Assembly: GCA_043820985.1 (NCBI GenBank)
Contig: JBDRDH010000138.1
Coordinates: 11,378-75,377 of the forward strand
Length of the DNA stretch: 64,000 nt
Direction of reading: 5' to 3'
Origin: JAAYXS01 sp043820985
GTDB lineage: Bacteria; Planctomycetota; Phycisphaerae; UBA1845; Fen-1342
Shown here: piece after piece, positions 16,425-25,310 of the stretch
Layout of the letters: each line of letters opens with the position of its first letter
How positions within the stretch are numbered: position 1 is the first letter of the stretch
Position numbers and translations under genes: made by a program
Notes under the pieces: model-generated
Seen by the model: only the letters and a program-made list of their open reading frames with translations
Told to the model about the DNA's origin: nothing
Databases searched by the model: none

Positions 16425-18587
16425 ATGACAACTACGACTCTTGACAAGCGCTGGTTGCCTGAATTTCGCCGAACTTTGGCTTATCTGTGCCCGCATCGCT
16501 TCATGCTGATTATCGGCCTGATAGCTGCCGTGGGCGTTAGTGTCACATACACTTTCAGTATCTCAACCATGGTTCCAATCCTCAAGGTCATCTTTGCTGA
16601 TCATGAAACCCTGGTTGACTGGATTAACCGCTCTGAAACCCAACGGCGGCTGGGGGTCGTAATCGCGCCCGATCTGCCCAATGATCCCGACGGACTGCTG
16701 CTTCCGCGTGTACACACCGATTCCCCATCCGCCGATGTGCTGGCCGATGGTGTGCGGATTATTAATCTGGAGGGTCAGCAACTCGGCTCGTGCGGGATCA
16801 TCCGCGCTCTGGCCGAGCAGACCACGGAACGCCTGACGGCTCGAGTGGCTGCTCCGGGCGAGCCGCCCCGGGACGTGAGCTTGAACCTGCGGCCATATCG
16901 CTCCTGGTGGAGCGGCCTGCGGCAATTGGCGGGATTGTTCCCAGATGGACGCGATGCCGACAGCCGCCTGTTGACACTTGCAATTGTCATGGGCGTCCTG
17001 GTAGTGATTGCTCTGTTGGGTGGGATTTGCCGCTTTGTCAACGACGGATTAGTTAAAACCGCCGTGCAACGTGCCATGCATGATCTGCGCACCCGGATAG
17101 GAGATCATGTCCTGCGCCTGCCAATCGACTGGCACAGTACCCAGCCGCAGGGCGATACACTCGCCCGCCTGGCAACCGACATCAACAAGGTCGAAGTCGG
17201 CCAGTCGACGCTTTTCGGCAAGGTCATCCGCGAACCGCTCAAAGCGGCCGGCGTGCTGTCTCTGACGCTAATGATCGACTGGCGTCTGTTGGTGGTCGCT
17301 TTGCTGGGTTTGCCGATCGGAGCGATCGTAATCCGGACCTTCGGCCGGCTGATCAAGCGCGCCCAACGCCGGGCATCGCTGTCCTGGGGCCGATTGCTGG
17401 ACCATCTCGGGGAACGGCTCTGGGGCGTTCGCGTCGTCAAGGCTTGCAATATGGAACCCGCCGAGAGCCAGCGCTTCGAGTTGGAGGATCGCACCCTGAC
17501 AAAAGCCCAGACGCATATTGAGCTGGTCGATGCCGCCACCAAGCCGGCTTTGGAGACGCTCGCCATGTTGGCAGTGGCCGCTTTTGTGGTCTACGGCGGT
17601 AGCCGCGTATTTCAACAACAGCTCGAGCCACATTTGTTTTTCGCCGCCGTGGTTTGTTTGGGGGGGATCTTCGACCCGGTCCGCAAGATGGGCAACGTGA
17701 ACAACCGGCTTCAGGCCGCGGAAGCTTCCGCCCGACGTCTCTTTGAATTACTCGATCTGCCCACCGAAGAGCCGGAGAGGGCGACAGTCAGGGCGGACCA
17801 GGAACTGGCACCGTTTTCCCGCGCGATTGAGTTTCGCGATATTACTTTTACGTATACATCCAGCCCCCGTCCGGTGCTGAATGAGGTCAGCCTGCTGGTG
17901 CGGAAAGGGGAAGTGGTGGCCATCGTGGGACCGAATGGTTCCGGCAAGACCACCTTGGTTTCACTGTTGATGCGCTTTTTCAAGCCACAAGCCGGCCGGA
18001 TTCTGGTTGACGGTACTGATATTGCAACGGTGTCACTGAAGTCACTGCGGAACCAGATCGGCCTGGTCACCCAGGAAGCTATCGTCTTCAGTGGCACCTT
18101 GCGGGACAATATCGCCTACGGTGCCAATGGCCACACCGATGAATGTGTCCGCCGAGCCGCTCATATGGCTCACATTGATGAATTCGCGTGCGAGCTGGAA
18201 GTTGAAGAAAATGGTCAGGTCACCCGTGGATATGATGCCCTGATCTCCGCGCGGACACTCTCTGGCGGCCAACGGCAGCGTATCGCCCTGGCGCGGGCGA
18301 TTTTACGTGATCCGCCTATCCTGATTCTGGACGAGGCCACCAGCCAGGTGGACAGCGAATCAGAGCGCAAAATTCAGGAAGCCCTGGAGGACATCACGCG
18401 TGATCGGACGACCTTTGTGATCGCCCACCGCTTCAGCACGATTGCCCGCGCTGACCGGATCGTGGTGCTCAACGAAGGCCGGATCGTCGGGAGCGGCTCA
18501 CACCAGGAATTGTTGGAGAATTGCCCCTTTTATGTCTCTCTATGTCAAACCCAATTCGCCCACTCCAGAGCCACTCCCGCGGACTAG
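16425..18587 (+). CDS. MsbA-like ABC exporter with inserted PDZ-like domain
   Basis: A half-transporter of 720 residues with one membrane domain and one ATPase. The ATPase is complete: Walker A VGPNGSGKTT, Q-loop VTQE, signature LSGGQRQRIALARA, Walker B ILILDEATSQ, switch His IAHRFST. The membrane part matches the lipid-A/multidrug exporter group. An insertion of about 120 residues (about 60-180) lies between the first and second membrane helices, where such exporters normally have a short loop. Part of it (about 85-157) resembles a PDZ fold. It is probably homodimeric, exporting lipid-linked or lipid substrates. It is divergent from the sugar aminotransferase. Confidence 0.88.
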   Translation: MTTTTLDKRWLPEFRRTLAYLCPHRFMLIIGLIAAVGVSVTYTFSISTMVPILKVIFADHETLVDWINRSETQRRLGVVIAPDLPNDPDGLLLPRVHTDSPSADVLADGVRIINLEGQQLGSCGIIRALAEQTTERLTARVAAPGEPPRDVSLNLRPYRSWWSGLRQLAGLFPDGRDADSRLLTLAIVMGVLVVIALLGGICRFVNDGLVKTAVQRAMHDLRTRIGDHVLRLPIDWHSTQPQGDTLARLATDINKVEVGQSTLFGKVIREPLKAAGVLSLTLMIDWRLLVVALLGLPIGAIVIRTFGRLIKRAQRRASLSWGRLLDHLGERLWGVRVVKACNMEPAESQRFELEDRTLTKAQTHIELVDAATKPALETLAMLAVAAFVVYGGSRVFQQQLEPHLFFAAVVCLGGIFDPVRKMGNVNNRLQAAEASARRLFELLDLPTEEPERATVRADQELAPFSRAIEFRDITFTYTSSPRPVLNEVSLLVRKGEVVAIVGPNGSGKTTLVSLLMRFFKPQAGRILVDGTDIATVSLKSLRNQIGLVTQEAIVFSGTLRDNIAYGANGHTDECVRRAAHMAHIDEFACELEVEENGQVTRGYDALISARTLSGGQRQRIALARAILRDPPILILDEATSQVDSESERKIQEALEDITRDRTTFVIAHRFSTIARADRIVVLNEGRIVGSGSHQELLENCPFYVSLCQTQFAHSRATPAD

Positions 18588-18671
18588 CCGGCTCATACTG
18601 CCCGGCGGCTTATTGGCCATGAAATTACGCCTGATTACTGGTGGTTAAGTCCTGCATGACCGACATTCCTC

Positions 18672-18699
18672 TTGTGCCTAACGCATGTTTCGATATTAT
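18672..18699 (+). promoter_or_regulatory. Possible promoter of the S1 protein gene
   Basis: TTGTGC (18672-18677) and TATTAT (18694-18699) are 16 bases apart, leaving a leader of about 40 bases before the GTG start at 18744. Confidence 0.35.
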
Positions 18700-18743
18700 A
18701 AGGGGTTCTGTGATAATCGATATTACTATCTTGGGAATACAAC

Positions 18744-20204
18744 GTGTCGATTGATCCGCACGAGATGGATGACGCAGAAGTAAAACGCCAACTGGACGAA
18801 GCCCTCGAGCAGGTTTCGCCGGAAGAATTCGAGCGCATGGCGCAATCCCAGATTCACGAGCCGACCACGGACGAGCGTGGACGTATCCGGGGTCGCATCC
18901 TGGCCATACGCGACTCAGACGTGTTTGTCGATATCGGTGGCAAGAGCGAAGGTTTCCTGTCAATCGACGAATTCGAGCCCGATCAGCCGCCCACCATCGG
19001 TCAGGTGCTGGACCTGGTACCCCATGGCTTCGACCGCGATTCGGGTTTAATGCGCCTGTCGTTGCGCGAAACCAAACTGACGGCTGACCTGGATACCATC
19101 CGCATCGGTGACGTGGTCAAAGCCCGGGTCACCGGCTCGAATATTGGCGGCCTGGAACTGCGCGTGCAAGGAGCCCGGGGCTTCATGCCCATGAGCCAGG
19201 TTGACCTGGTGCGGCACGAGGATTTCGCCTCGTTCATCGGTCACTGGCTGGAATGCGAGGTCACCGAAGTAAACCGCCGCGGTCGCAGCCTGGTTCTCAG
19301 TCGGCGGCGCATCCTCGAACGCGAGCGTGAGGAAGAGCGCCAACAACTGCGCTTCCAACTGGCCGAGGGACAAACCCGCGCCGGGAAGGTTGTGCGCCTG
19401 GTGGACTTCGGCGCCTTTGTCGATCTGGGGGGTATCGAGGGCCTGCTGCATATCAGCGACATGAGTTGGAGCCGCCTGAAGCATCCCTCCCAGTTGCTCA
19501 AGCAAGGCGATGAGATCGAGGTGCATGTTCTCAAGATCGACCTGGTCAAGGACCGCATCTCACTGGGCTTGAAGCAGACCACGCCCGATCCGTGGACACT
19601 GGTCTCAACCAATTACCAGGTTGGCAACACCATCGAAGGCCGGGTGGTCAAATTAATGAACTTCGGCGCGTTCGTGGAACTCCAGCCAGGTATCGAGGGC
19701 CTGATCCCCGCCAGCGAGATGAGTTGGTCCCAGCACGTGCGCCATCCCAAGGATTTTCTCAAGGAAGGTGACAACGTCCGCGTCTCGATTCTGGCCATCG
19801 AGGCGGAAAACCGCAAGCTCACCTTGAGCCTCAAGGCGCTTGCGAGTGACCCCTGGACTAACGTGGCGGAGCGTTACACGCCGGACACACTTGTCAGTGG
19901 GGCTGTCACGCGGGTGGCCAAGTTCGGCGCTTTTATACAGCTCGAGGAAGGCGTCGAAGGGCTGGTACACATCTCGCAGTTGAGTGACCGGCGCGTGCGG
20001 ACGGTTGAAGATGTCATCAAGCCCGGCGAGGTTGTCAAGGTCCGCGTTCTGTCGGTGGACACTGAGCAGCGCCGGATCGCACTCTCTTTGAAAACCGCCG
20101 AAACCCCAGCCAGCGAAGCTGACATGGACGACACACCGCCCGAACAGGAATCCGAGCCGAAGAAAAAGCGTAAACGACCCTTGCGTGGCGGCCTGGCCTG
20201 GTAG
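18744..20204 (+). CDS. rpsA: Ribosomal protein S1-like protein with five S1 domains
   Basis: The protein has 486 residues from a GTG start; an ATG follows 21 bases later. Five OB-fold S1 repeats are visible, starting near residues 47, 115, 210, 295 and 382. Repeats 3 to 5 have the clearest motifs: VDFGAFVDLGGIEGLLHIS, MNFGAFVELQPGIEGLIPAS and AKFGAFIQLEEGVEGLVHIS. The tail is acidic and then basic (EPKKKRKRPLRGG). S1 binds mRNA and helps load it on the 30S subunit. E. coli S1 has six repeats, so this is a shorter form. An S1-repeat RNA-binding protein other than true S1 is possible. Confidence 0.82.
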   Translation: MSIDPHEMDDAEVKRQLDEALEQVSPEEFERMAQSQIHEPTTDERGRIRGRILAIRDSDVFVDIGGKSEGFLSIDEFEPDQPPTIGQVLDLVPHGFDRDSGLMRLSLRETKLTADLDTIRIGDVVKARVTGSNIGGLELRVQGARGFMPMSQVDLVRHEDFASFIGHWLECEVTEVNRRGRSLVLSRRRILEREREEERQQLRFQLAEGQTRAGKVVRLVDFGAFVDLGGIEGLLHISDMSWSRLKHPSQLLKQGDEIEVHVLKIDLVKDRISLGLKQTTPDPWTLVSTNYQVGNTIEGRVVKLMNFGAFVELQPGIEGLIPASEMSWSQHVRHPKDFLKEGDNVRVSILAIEAENRKLTLSLKALASDPWTNVAERYTPDTLVSGAVTRVAKFGAFIQLEEGVEGLVHISQLSDRRVRTVEDVIKPGEVVKVRVLSVDTEQRRIALSLKTAETPASEADMDDTPPEQESEPKKKRKRPLRGGLAW

Positions 20205-20229
20205 ATTTCAACTCAGCCCAAATGATTAC

Positions 20230-22008
20230 CTAGGGCTTCTCCGCCGGATCCGCGCGCGGCGCGTCGGGTTCGGCTTCACGGGTGGATTCAGCCAGAATCA
20301 TCAAGGGCATCCGAACCGGATCAGCGCGCCCGGCGAGCCATTCCCGCCAGTCCCGTCGCATCGCTGCTTCGGTTTCCCAGCCGAGATCCCGCCACCACTG
20401 ACTCGTCTTATCTGGTTGGAAAAGCCCGAGCAGGCTGGATACGGCGGTGGCGTTTTTATAGTGCGCTTCGCAACGATCAAGCAGCCAGCCGGTCAGTGCG
20501 TCGCTTTGTGCGTAGAAAAGATCCTGCTCGGCAGGTACCGCCGTGGCCATCAGCAGTTGCCGGGGCCGCGGGCGTGGCTCTCCGATTAAACGCCGATACA
20601 TCAACCGCCGGGCGGCCGGCTCCGTGTGTAGCGCCAGCCCTTCGTCAATCGCCAGGGGTGGCATGGCGTGTCGCCGGGCGTCGGCGATCAAGGCATGCGT
20701 CAATTCGTGTGGTAAGGTCGCGCTCAACAACCAGGGATCGGCCTGGAAGACTTCCAGCTTGCGGAGCAGAACCCGTTGACCTTGCAGACGTGTATGACTG
20801 ACGGCGGAGGTGATGCCAGTGGTACCGGTCGCCACATGCAGGTCTTCCTGGCAGGCATGTACCCGCACTTCCAGGCGCGGTTCCCAAACGGTCGCCGGCG
20901 CAATGTCCAGCCACTCGGCCAGGCGGTCGTAGTGATACTCAAGAGCCTCGGCCACGCGCGTGGCAACCAGGTCATTGCGCGCGAAGACGTCGAAATGTGA
21001 CGTACTGTGCTTTTTCCACATGTCAGGCAATACGATGGCCCAGGCGCCTGACCGGCGTTGGGTGGGCGTGCCGCCGTAGAGCGCCCGGATCCGCTGTATG
21101 GCTTTGTTACGCAGGGCGACGACCCGAGCCCGCCGCTGATCAATGGGCGGCAAATCCCACGAGACGCCGAGCGCCTCGGCATACGTTCGCCCCGCATCGA
21201 TGAGTTGCCCGCTGCGCTCAGCCAGTAGCCCGCCTATGACCAGCCCGATAATCGGCTCGTTGGTGTGGTCAAGAACGTCGATGGCCCGTGCCAGCAAGCG
21301 GTTGGCGGTGCTACGTTCCAGCGGCTGGGAGAAATCGCTCTCGGCCAGAGCCAGGGCCAGAGATAGAGCCCAGCGCGAACAAACATCCGCGGGCGCCTCC
21401 GGTTCGAGCTGCAGCAGATGTTCGTACAAAGCAAATGCTTCCTGGAAATTTCGGGCCAGATAGTGATCGTCGGCGGTTCCCAGCCAGGCGGCTCTTTGCT
21501 CGGCCACTAATTGCTCGGCCAGATCCGGTCGCAGACTCATTATTTCCTGAAGACGCCGGCGGGCGGACTCGAAGAGTTCCAGTTGGAGCAAATGCCCAAT
21601 CTCCGGGATGGCCTGCGCGGCTCGCTGGCGAGCGGCCTCGATCTCAACTTGCAAGGTTTTGGCGGCCTCGTGCCGGGGTTCCACGGCCAAAGCAGCGCTC
21701 AAAGCTGTCAGACTGGCCTCAAAATCACTGGCGGCCAGCCAGTACTCGGCCAGGGCTACGTGCAGGTTGGCATATTCGCGGCGGATTTCCGGATTATCCG
21801 GATTCTCGCGCAGAGCCTGTTGAGCCCGTTTTACCGCCGCCGAAGAATTGCCGGTCCGTAGCAGCCGGGTGAGTTCTCCCCGCAACTCAGGAGCATTCCG
21901 CGAGGTCTGGCCATTAGCCGGCGGGACCATGATCGTGAGTATCAAGAGCTTGAGTAGAATCGTACGAGTCGTAAAATAGTAGTTCTGTCGGAGCCGTATC
22001 AGGGTCAT
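20230..22008 (-). CDS. Secreted TPR protein with gluzincin (peptidase MA-like) domain
   Basis: From the ATG at 22008 the protein has 592 residues and a signal peptide (ILLKLLILTIMVPPANGQ). An upstream ATG at 22065 would bury that signal. Residues about 30-260 are tetratricopeptide-like repeats (NPDNPEIRREYANLHVALAE, LEPEAPADVCSRWALSLALA). The C-terminal half has an HExxH zinc motif (LPHELTHALIADARR) with a glutamate 20 residues on (IDEGLAL), the pattern of gluzincin peptidases. It is probably an envelope metallopeptidase. No substrate can be named. It is divergent from the PIN/TRAM gene. Confidence 0.75.
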   Translation of the reverse strand: MTLIRLRQNYYFTTRTILLKLLILTIMVPPANGQTSRNAPELRGELTRLLRTGNSSAAVKRAQQALRENPDNPEIRREYANLHVALAEYWLAASDFEASLTALSAALAVEPRHEAAKTLQVEIEAARQRAAQAIPEIGHLLQLELFESARRRLQEIMSLRPDLAEQLVAEQRAAWLGTADDHYLARNFQEAFALYEHLLQLEPEAPADVCSRWALSLALALAESDFSQPLERSTANRLLARAIDVLDHTNEPIIGLVIGGLLAERSGQLIDAGRTYAEALGVSWDLPPIDQRRARVVALRNKAIQRIRALYGGTPTQRRSGAWAIVLPDMWKKHSTSHFDVFARNDLVATRVAEALEYHYDRLAEWLDIAPATVWEPRLEVRVHACQEDLHVATGTTGITSAVSHTRLQGQRVLLRKLEVFQADPWLLSATLPHELTHALIADARRHAMPPLAIDEGLALHTEPAARRLMYRRLIGEPRPRPRQLLMATAVPAEQDLFYAQSDALTGWLLDRCEAHYKNATAVSSLLGLFQPDKTSQWWRDLGWETEAAMRRDWREWLAGRADPVRMPLMILAESTREAEPDAPRADPAEKP

Positions 22009-22099
22009 ACGTGTACTCTCATATGTCTCGGCTCCGCGGGGTATGCGTTCGGTACTTGGAATCATCCATACGCATCATCATTATAGAGAGGAATGAAAT

Positions 22100-23191
22100 A
22101 TGGTACTGTGGATCCTGCGAGCACTATTCATCATCTTGATCGCCGCCATTGGATTTTCCGCCGTCGGCGAGCCGTCGGGAGTCGAGGGGGACGATCTGGG
22201 GCGTTACCGCTACACGCTGATGGTCGCCGCCATCCTGCTGGCCTGTGCCATGATCACGGTGGATTTGTTTGTAACCCGCAAATCGCTGGCAGCCCTCTCC
22301 GGTGCTTTTCTGGGCCTGGTGGTTGGTATCGTGATGGCCTTCGCGCTGGGTTTGATTCTGGATCGGCTACTGTTGCCGGTATATGCCGCCGAGTTGACGG
22401 AGGATGCCGCCGCTGGCCGCAACGTCATAGTGGCTGTCAAGCTCATGCTGGGCATCGTCTGCTGTTATCTGTCGATCAGCTTTATTTTGCAGACCAAGGA
22501 CGATATCCGCTTCGTGATACCCTATGTCGAGTTTGCCCGCCAGTCACGCGGTAACCGGCCATTGATCCTGGACACCTCGGTCATTATTGATGGGCGCATT
22601 GCCGACATCTGCGATACCCGCATTATTGACTCGGAATTGCTGATCCCGCGTTTCGTGCTCCAGGAGCTTCAGGCTATCGCTGATAGCTCTGATAAGCTCA
22701 AGCGCAATCGTGGGCGGCGCGGCCTGGATATGCTCAATAAGCTGCAAACCAACGATAAGGTCGAGATCCGGATCTCCGATGCGCGCCTGCCACCCAATGA
22801 AGAGAGTGGCGACGTGGACCAGAAACTCGTAGCGCTGGGTAAGAAGATCGATGGCCGCGTGGTCACGAACGATTATAACCTCAATAAGATTGCCCAATTA
22901 CGCGGCGTTGAGGTCATCAACATCAACGATCTGGCCAACGCCCTCAAGCCGGTCGTGATGCCCGGCGAGCCGATCGTGGTCAAGATGATCAAGCCCGGTG
23001 AGGAGATGGGCCAGGGTGTCGGCTATCTGGAAGATGGCACCATGGTCGTTGGCGAGAACTGCCGCGAGCGGGTAAACGAGGAAGTAAGCCTCACTGTGAC
23101 CAGTGTGCTCCAGACTTCCGCGGGGCGCATGATCTTCGGCCGCCCGGAAGGCGAGCCGTACCAGCCCCGCCGTCAGCGCAATCGCACCTGA
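22100..23191 (+). CDS. YacL-like membrane PIN/TRAM domain protein
   Basis: A 363-residue protein with ribosome binding site AGAGG 8 bases upstream. Four hydrophobic segments lie in residues 1-145. Then come a PIN nuclease-like domain (about 150-275) with acidic residues in LILDTSVIIDGR, LQELQAI and VVTNDYNLNKIA, and a TRAM RNA-binding domain (about 285-345; GEEMGQGVGYLEDGTMVVGE). The order matches YacL of Gram-positive bacteria and its planctomycete relatives. A membrane-bound RNA-cleaving role is likely but unproven. It stands alone on its strand between divergent and downstream genes. Confidence 0.85.
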   Translation: MVLWILRALFIILIAAIGFSAVGEPSGVEGDDLGRYRYTLMVAAILLACAMITVDLFVTRKSLAALSGAFLGLVVGIVMAFALGLILDRLLLPVYAAELTEDAAAGRNVIVAVKLMLGIVCCYLSISFILQTKDDIRFVIPYVEFARQSRGNRPLILDTSVIIDGRIADICDTRIIDSELLIPRFVLQELQAIADSSDKLKRNRGRRGLDMLNKLQTNDKVEIRISDARLPPNEESGDVDQKLVALGKKIDGRVVTNDYNLNKIAQLRGVEVININDLANALKPVVMPGEPIVVKMIKPGEEMGQGVGYLEDGTMVVGENCRERVNEEVSLTVTSVLQTSAGRMIFGRPEGEPYQPRRQRNRT

Positions 23192-23341
23192 TCCGCGATA
23201 GCCACGGCGTGATGGGGCCGAAGCACCAGTGCGAAATTTACCGGGCAGTAGCGCTTACATCGGTCCGGCAAATAACCGTGGCCGGCTCAAAATCCGATAG
23301 GGAATACAAACATCGAGAAACTGATGCCGTGAGGCCGCCAA

Positions 23342-24229
23342 ATGTTGACCGATAATATCCTGGATCTGATCGGTAATACGCCATTATTGAATATTGACGG
23401 TGCCAGAGTCTTCGGGAAAGCCGAGTTTCTCAATCCCGGTGGCAGTGTCAAGGACCGGGTGGCATTGTCCATGCTCGAGGGAGCCGAGCGTGACGGAAAA
23501 TTACGCCTGGACTCAGTGATTGTGGAACCATCCTCCGGGAATACCGGGATCGGCCTGGCATTGGTTGGACGGCTCAAGGGCTACTCGGTCCGGATCGTCA
23601 TGCCGGAGGGCATGAGCGAGGAGCGCAAGAAGCTCATCAAGGCGCTGGGCGCCGAGTTGGTCCTGACCCCGGACGAGGAAAGTCTCCCCGGAGCGGTTGA
23701 GCGTGCCAAACAAATCGCCGCCGAGGACTCGCGCGTGTTCATACCGGACCAGTTCTCCAATCCGGACAACCCGCGCGTGCATTATGAAGCCACCGCGCCA
23801 GAACTCTGGCGCCAGACCACCGGCAAAGTGGCCTGCTTCGTGGCTGGCGTCGGCAGCGGCGGCACCCTGCAGGGCATTGGACGCTTTCTCAAGGAACACA
23901 ATCCGGATGTTAAGATCATTGCCGTTGAGCCCCGCAACGTCTCCGCCCTGCTCGGGCACGAGCCGGGGCTGCACCAGATTCAGGGGATCGGTGATGGCTT
24001 TATTCCGGCGGTGCTGGATGTGTCGCTGGTTGATGGCGTGATCGAAGTCACGGATGAGGAAGCCATCCAGACTACCCGGCAGTTGGGAGCCGAGCGCGGT
24101 TTGCTGGTCGGGATATCCTCGGGGGCCAACGTCTGGGCCGCCCGGCAGTTGGCCAAAACCATCAAGGGCAATATCGTCACCATCCTGCCCGATCGCGCCG
24201 AACGCTACTTCAGCACCGCTCTGCTGTAA
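23342..24229 (+). CDS. cysK: Cysteine synthase A (O-acetylserine sulfhydrylase)
   Basis: A fold-type II PLP enzyme of 295 residues that makes cysteine from O-acetylserine and sulfide. The PLP lysine is Lys37 in NPGGSVKDR. The substrate loop is EPSSGNTGIGLAL. The phosphate loop is GVGSGGTLQGIG, and the C-terminal cofactor serine lies in GISSGANVW. It is a little shorter than the usual 310 residues. A GTGAGG ribosome binding site lies 8 bases before the ATG. The cystathionine beta-synthase family is the nearest alternative, but the size and motifs fit CysK. Confidence 0.9.
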   Translation: MLTDNILDLIGNTPLLNIDGARVFGKAEFLNPGGSVKDRVALSMLEGAERDGKLRLDSVIVEPSSGNTGIGLALVGRLKGYSVRIVMPEGMSEERKKLIKALGAELVLTPDEESLPGAVERAKQIAAEDSRVFIPDQFSNPDNPRVHYEATAPELWRQTTGKVACFVAGVGSGGTLQGIGRFLKEHNPDVKIIAVEPRNVSALLGHEPGLHQIQGIGDGFIPAVLDVSLVDGVIEVTDEEAIQTTRQLGAERGLLVGISSGANVWAARQLAKTIKGNIVTILPDRAERYFSTALL

Positions 24230-24250
24230 TCCCCTCGTCCCGGGCGGACT

Positions 24251-24673
24251 TCAATGCGTGCCATCCACCAGCAGATGGCGTCCCACCGCCTGCAGAAACT
24301 CAATGTTGCCAGACAGAATACCGGGTAGGGCTTCGATCTCGTCGGGTGTGCACCAGCGCAGCTCGGCTACTTCGGCGGGATTAGGGTGCAACACCTCGTC
24401 GACAAGCTCGGCCAGCCACCAATAAAGGTATAACCTGCCGTCGGGTCGCGCGTACTCCCAGACGCATGCCACCGGCCGCACTTCGCCGCCAACCTCCTCG
24501 CGGAACTCGCGCACCAGGGCCTCGGCCTGCGTTTCGCCCGGATCAATCGCGCCGCCCACAAAGCACCAGGCCCCGCCAGCCAGGATATGATCAGCGCGGC
24601 GAATCATCAGGAAACGCGGGCCACCCCGTACAACCGCTACAACGCCGCGTTTCATCCGGTCACCAGTATTCAT
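24251..24673 (-). CDS. Nudix hydrolase
   Basis: A 140-residue protein with a full Nudix box, G-x5-E-x7-REFREEVGG, at about residues 39-61, binding Mg2+ for hydrolysis of nucleoside-diphosphate-linked substrates. MTH1/NUDT-like and ADP-ribose-type members share this size. The substrate cannot be assigned. The ATG at 24673 has GGGATG as a weak ribosome site; an ATG six codons on is an alternative. The gene is convergent with cysK. Confidence 0.88.
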   Translation of the reverse strand: MNTGDRMKRGVVAVVRGGPRFLMIRRADHILAGGAWCFVGGAIDPGETQAEALVREFREEVGGEVRPVACVWEYARPDGRLYLYWWLAELVDEVLHPNPAEVAELRWCTPDEIEALPGILSGNIEFLQAVGRHLLVDGTH

Positions 24674-24753
24674 ACATCCCGATTCCGAAAGCGGGGGCTT
24701 CCAACCGTTGCGGCGGGAAGCCCCCGAAGAATCAGACGTTCGCAGGTATGGCG

Positions 24754-25221
24754 TTACTTATTGCCCGGGCACTTCTTGGGATCACATGTCTTCACATCAC
24801 ACGTTTTACCGGCGCATGTCTTCCCACCGCAGCACTTACTGCCACAGCCGCAAGCCGTACAGCACTTGCCGCGCTCCATGGCCGCTTTCCAGTCCTTGCC
24901 TTCCTCGGCGCTCGAAACCAGCAGGTTGCCGCTCGTGCCGCACAGACAGGCTTCGTAGCTGCGGGCCTTGCCTTTGTCATCCTTGAAAGTTAGCAGCTTG
25001 TCATCGGCGTTATAGTCCCAGGTACCATTGATCTTGGTGCCGCAGTCCATGCAGGCCACGAATGTGCCATCCTTGTTAAGACACAGGCCGCTCAGTGCGA
25101 ACTCGGCTTTGGCCGACTCCGGCGTGATAGAATGCATGGCCCACTGTCCTGCCATGCCACCGCAACCGGTGAGCAGCAACAACACCGCCGATAGTGCCAA
25201 TCCCCGTGCAAAAGTCCTCAT
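24754..25221 (-). CDS. Lipoprotein with cysteine-rich, metallothionein-like tail
   Basis: The 155-residue protein starts behind a good AGGAGAATAAC ribosome site. A lipoprotein signal is clear, with lipobox LLTGC at about residues 16-20. The middle resembles a small beta domain (GTWDYNADDKLLTFKDDKG). The last 40 residues hold 12 cysteines, with CC, CxC, CxxC and CxxxxC spacings (CCTACGCGSKCCGG, then KTCDVKTCDPKKC). This suggests metal binding in the envelope. I do not know the family, and no neighbouring gene points to a metal. Confidence 0.8.
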   Translation of the reverse strand: MRTFARGLALSAVLLLLTGCGGMAGQWAMHSITPESAKAEFALSGLCLNKDGTFVACMDCGTKINGTWDYNADDKLLTFKDDKGKARSYEACLCGTSGNLLVSSAEEGKDWKAAMERGKCCTACGCGSKCCGGKTCAGKTCDVKTCDPKKCPGNK

Positions 25222-25310
25222 GTTATTCTCCTGTTGTCATTCACTGTTTGGATGTCGAATCCGATTTGGCGTGCATTATCGAGGATTTCGTATCTACCGC
25301 AATACGAGCC

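Noticed and set aside
22080..22085. TATAAT on the minus strand upstream of the TPR-peptidase gene
   Set aside because: No matching -35 hexamer at the right distance, so it was not called as a promoter.
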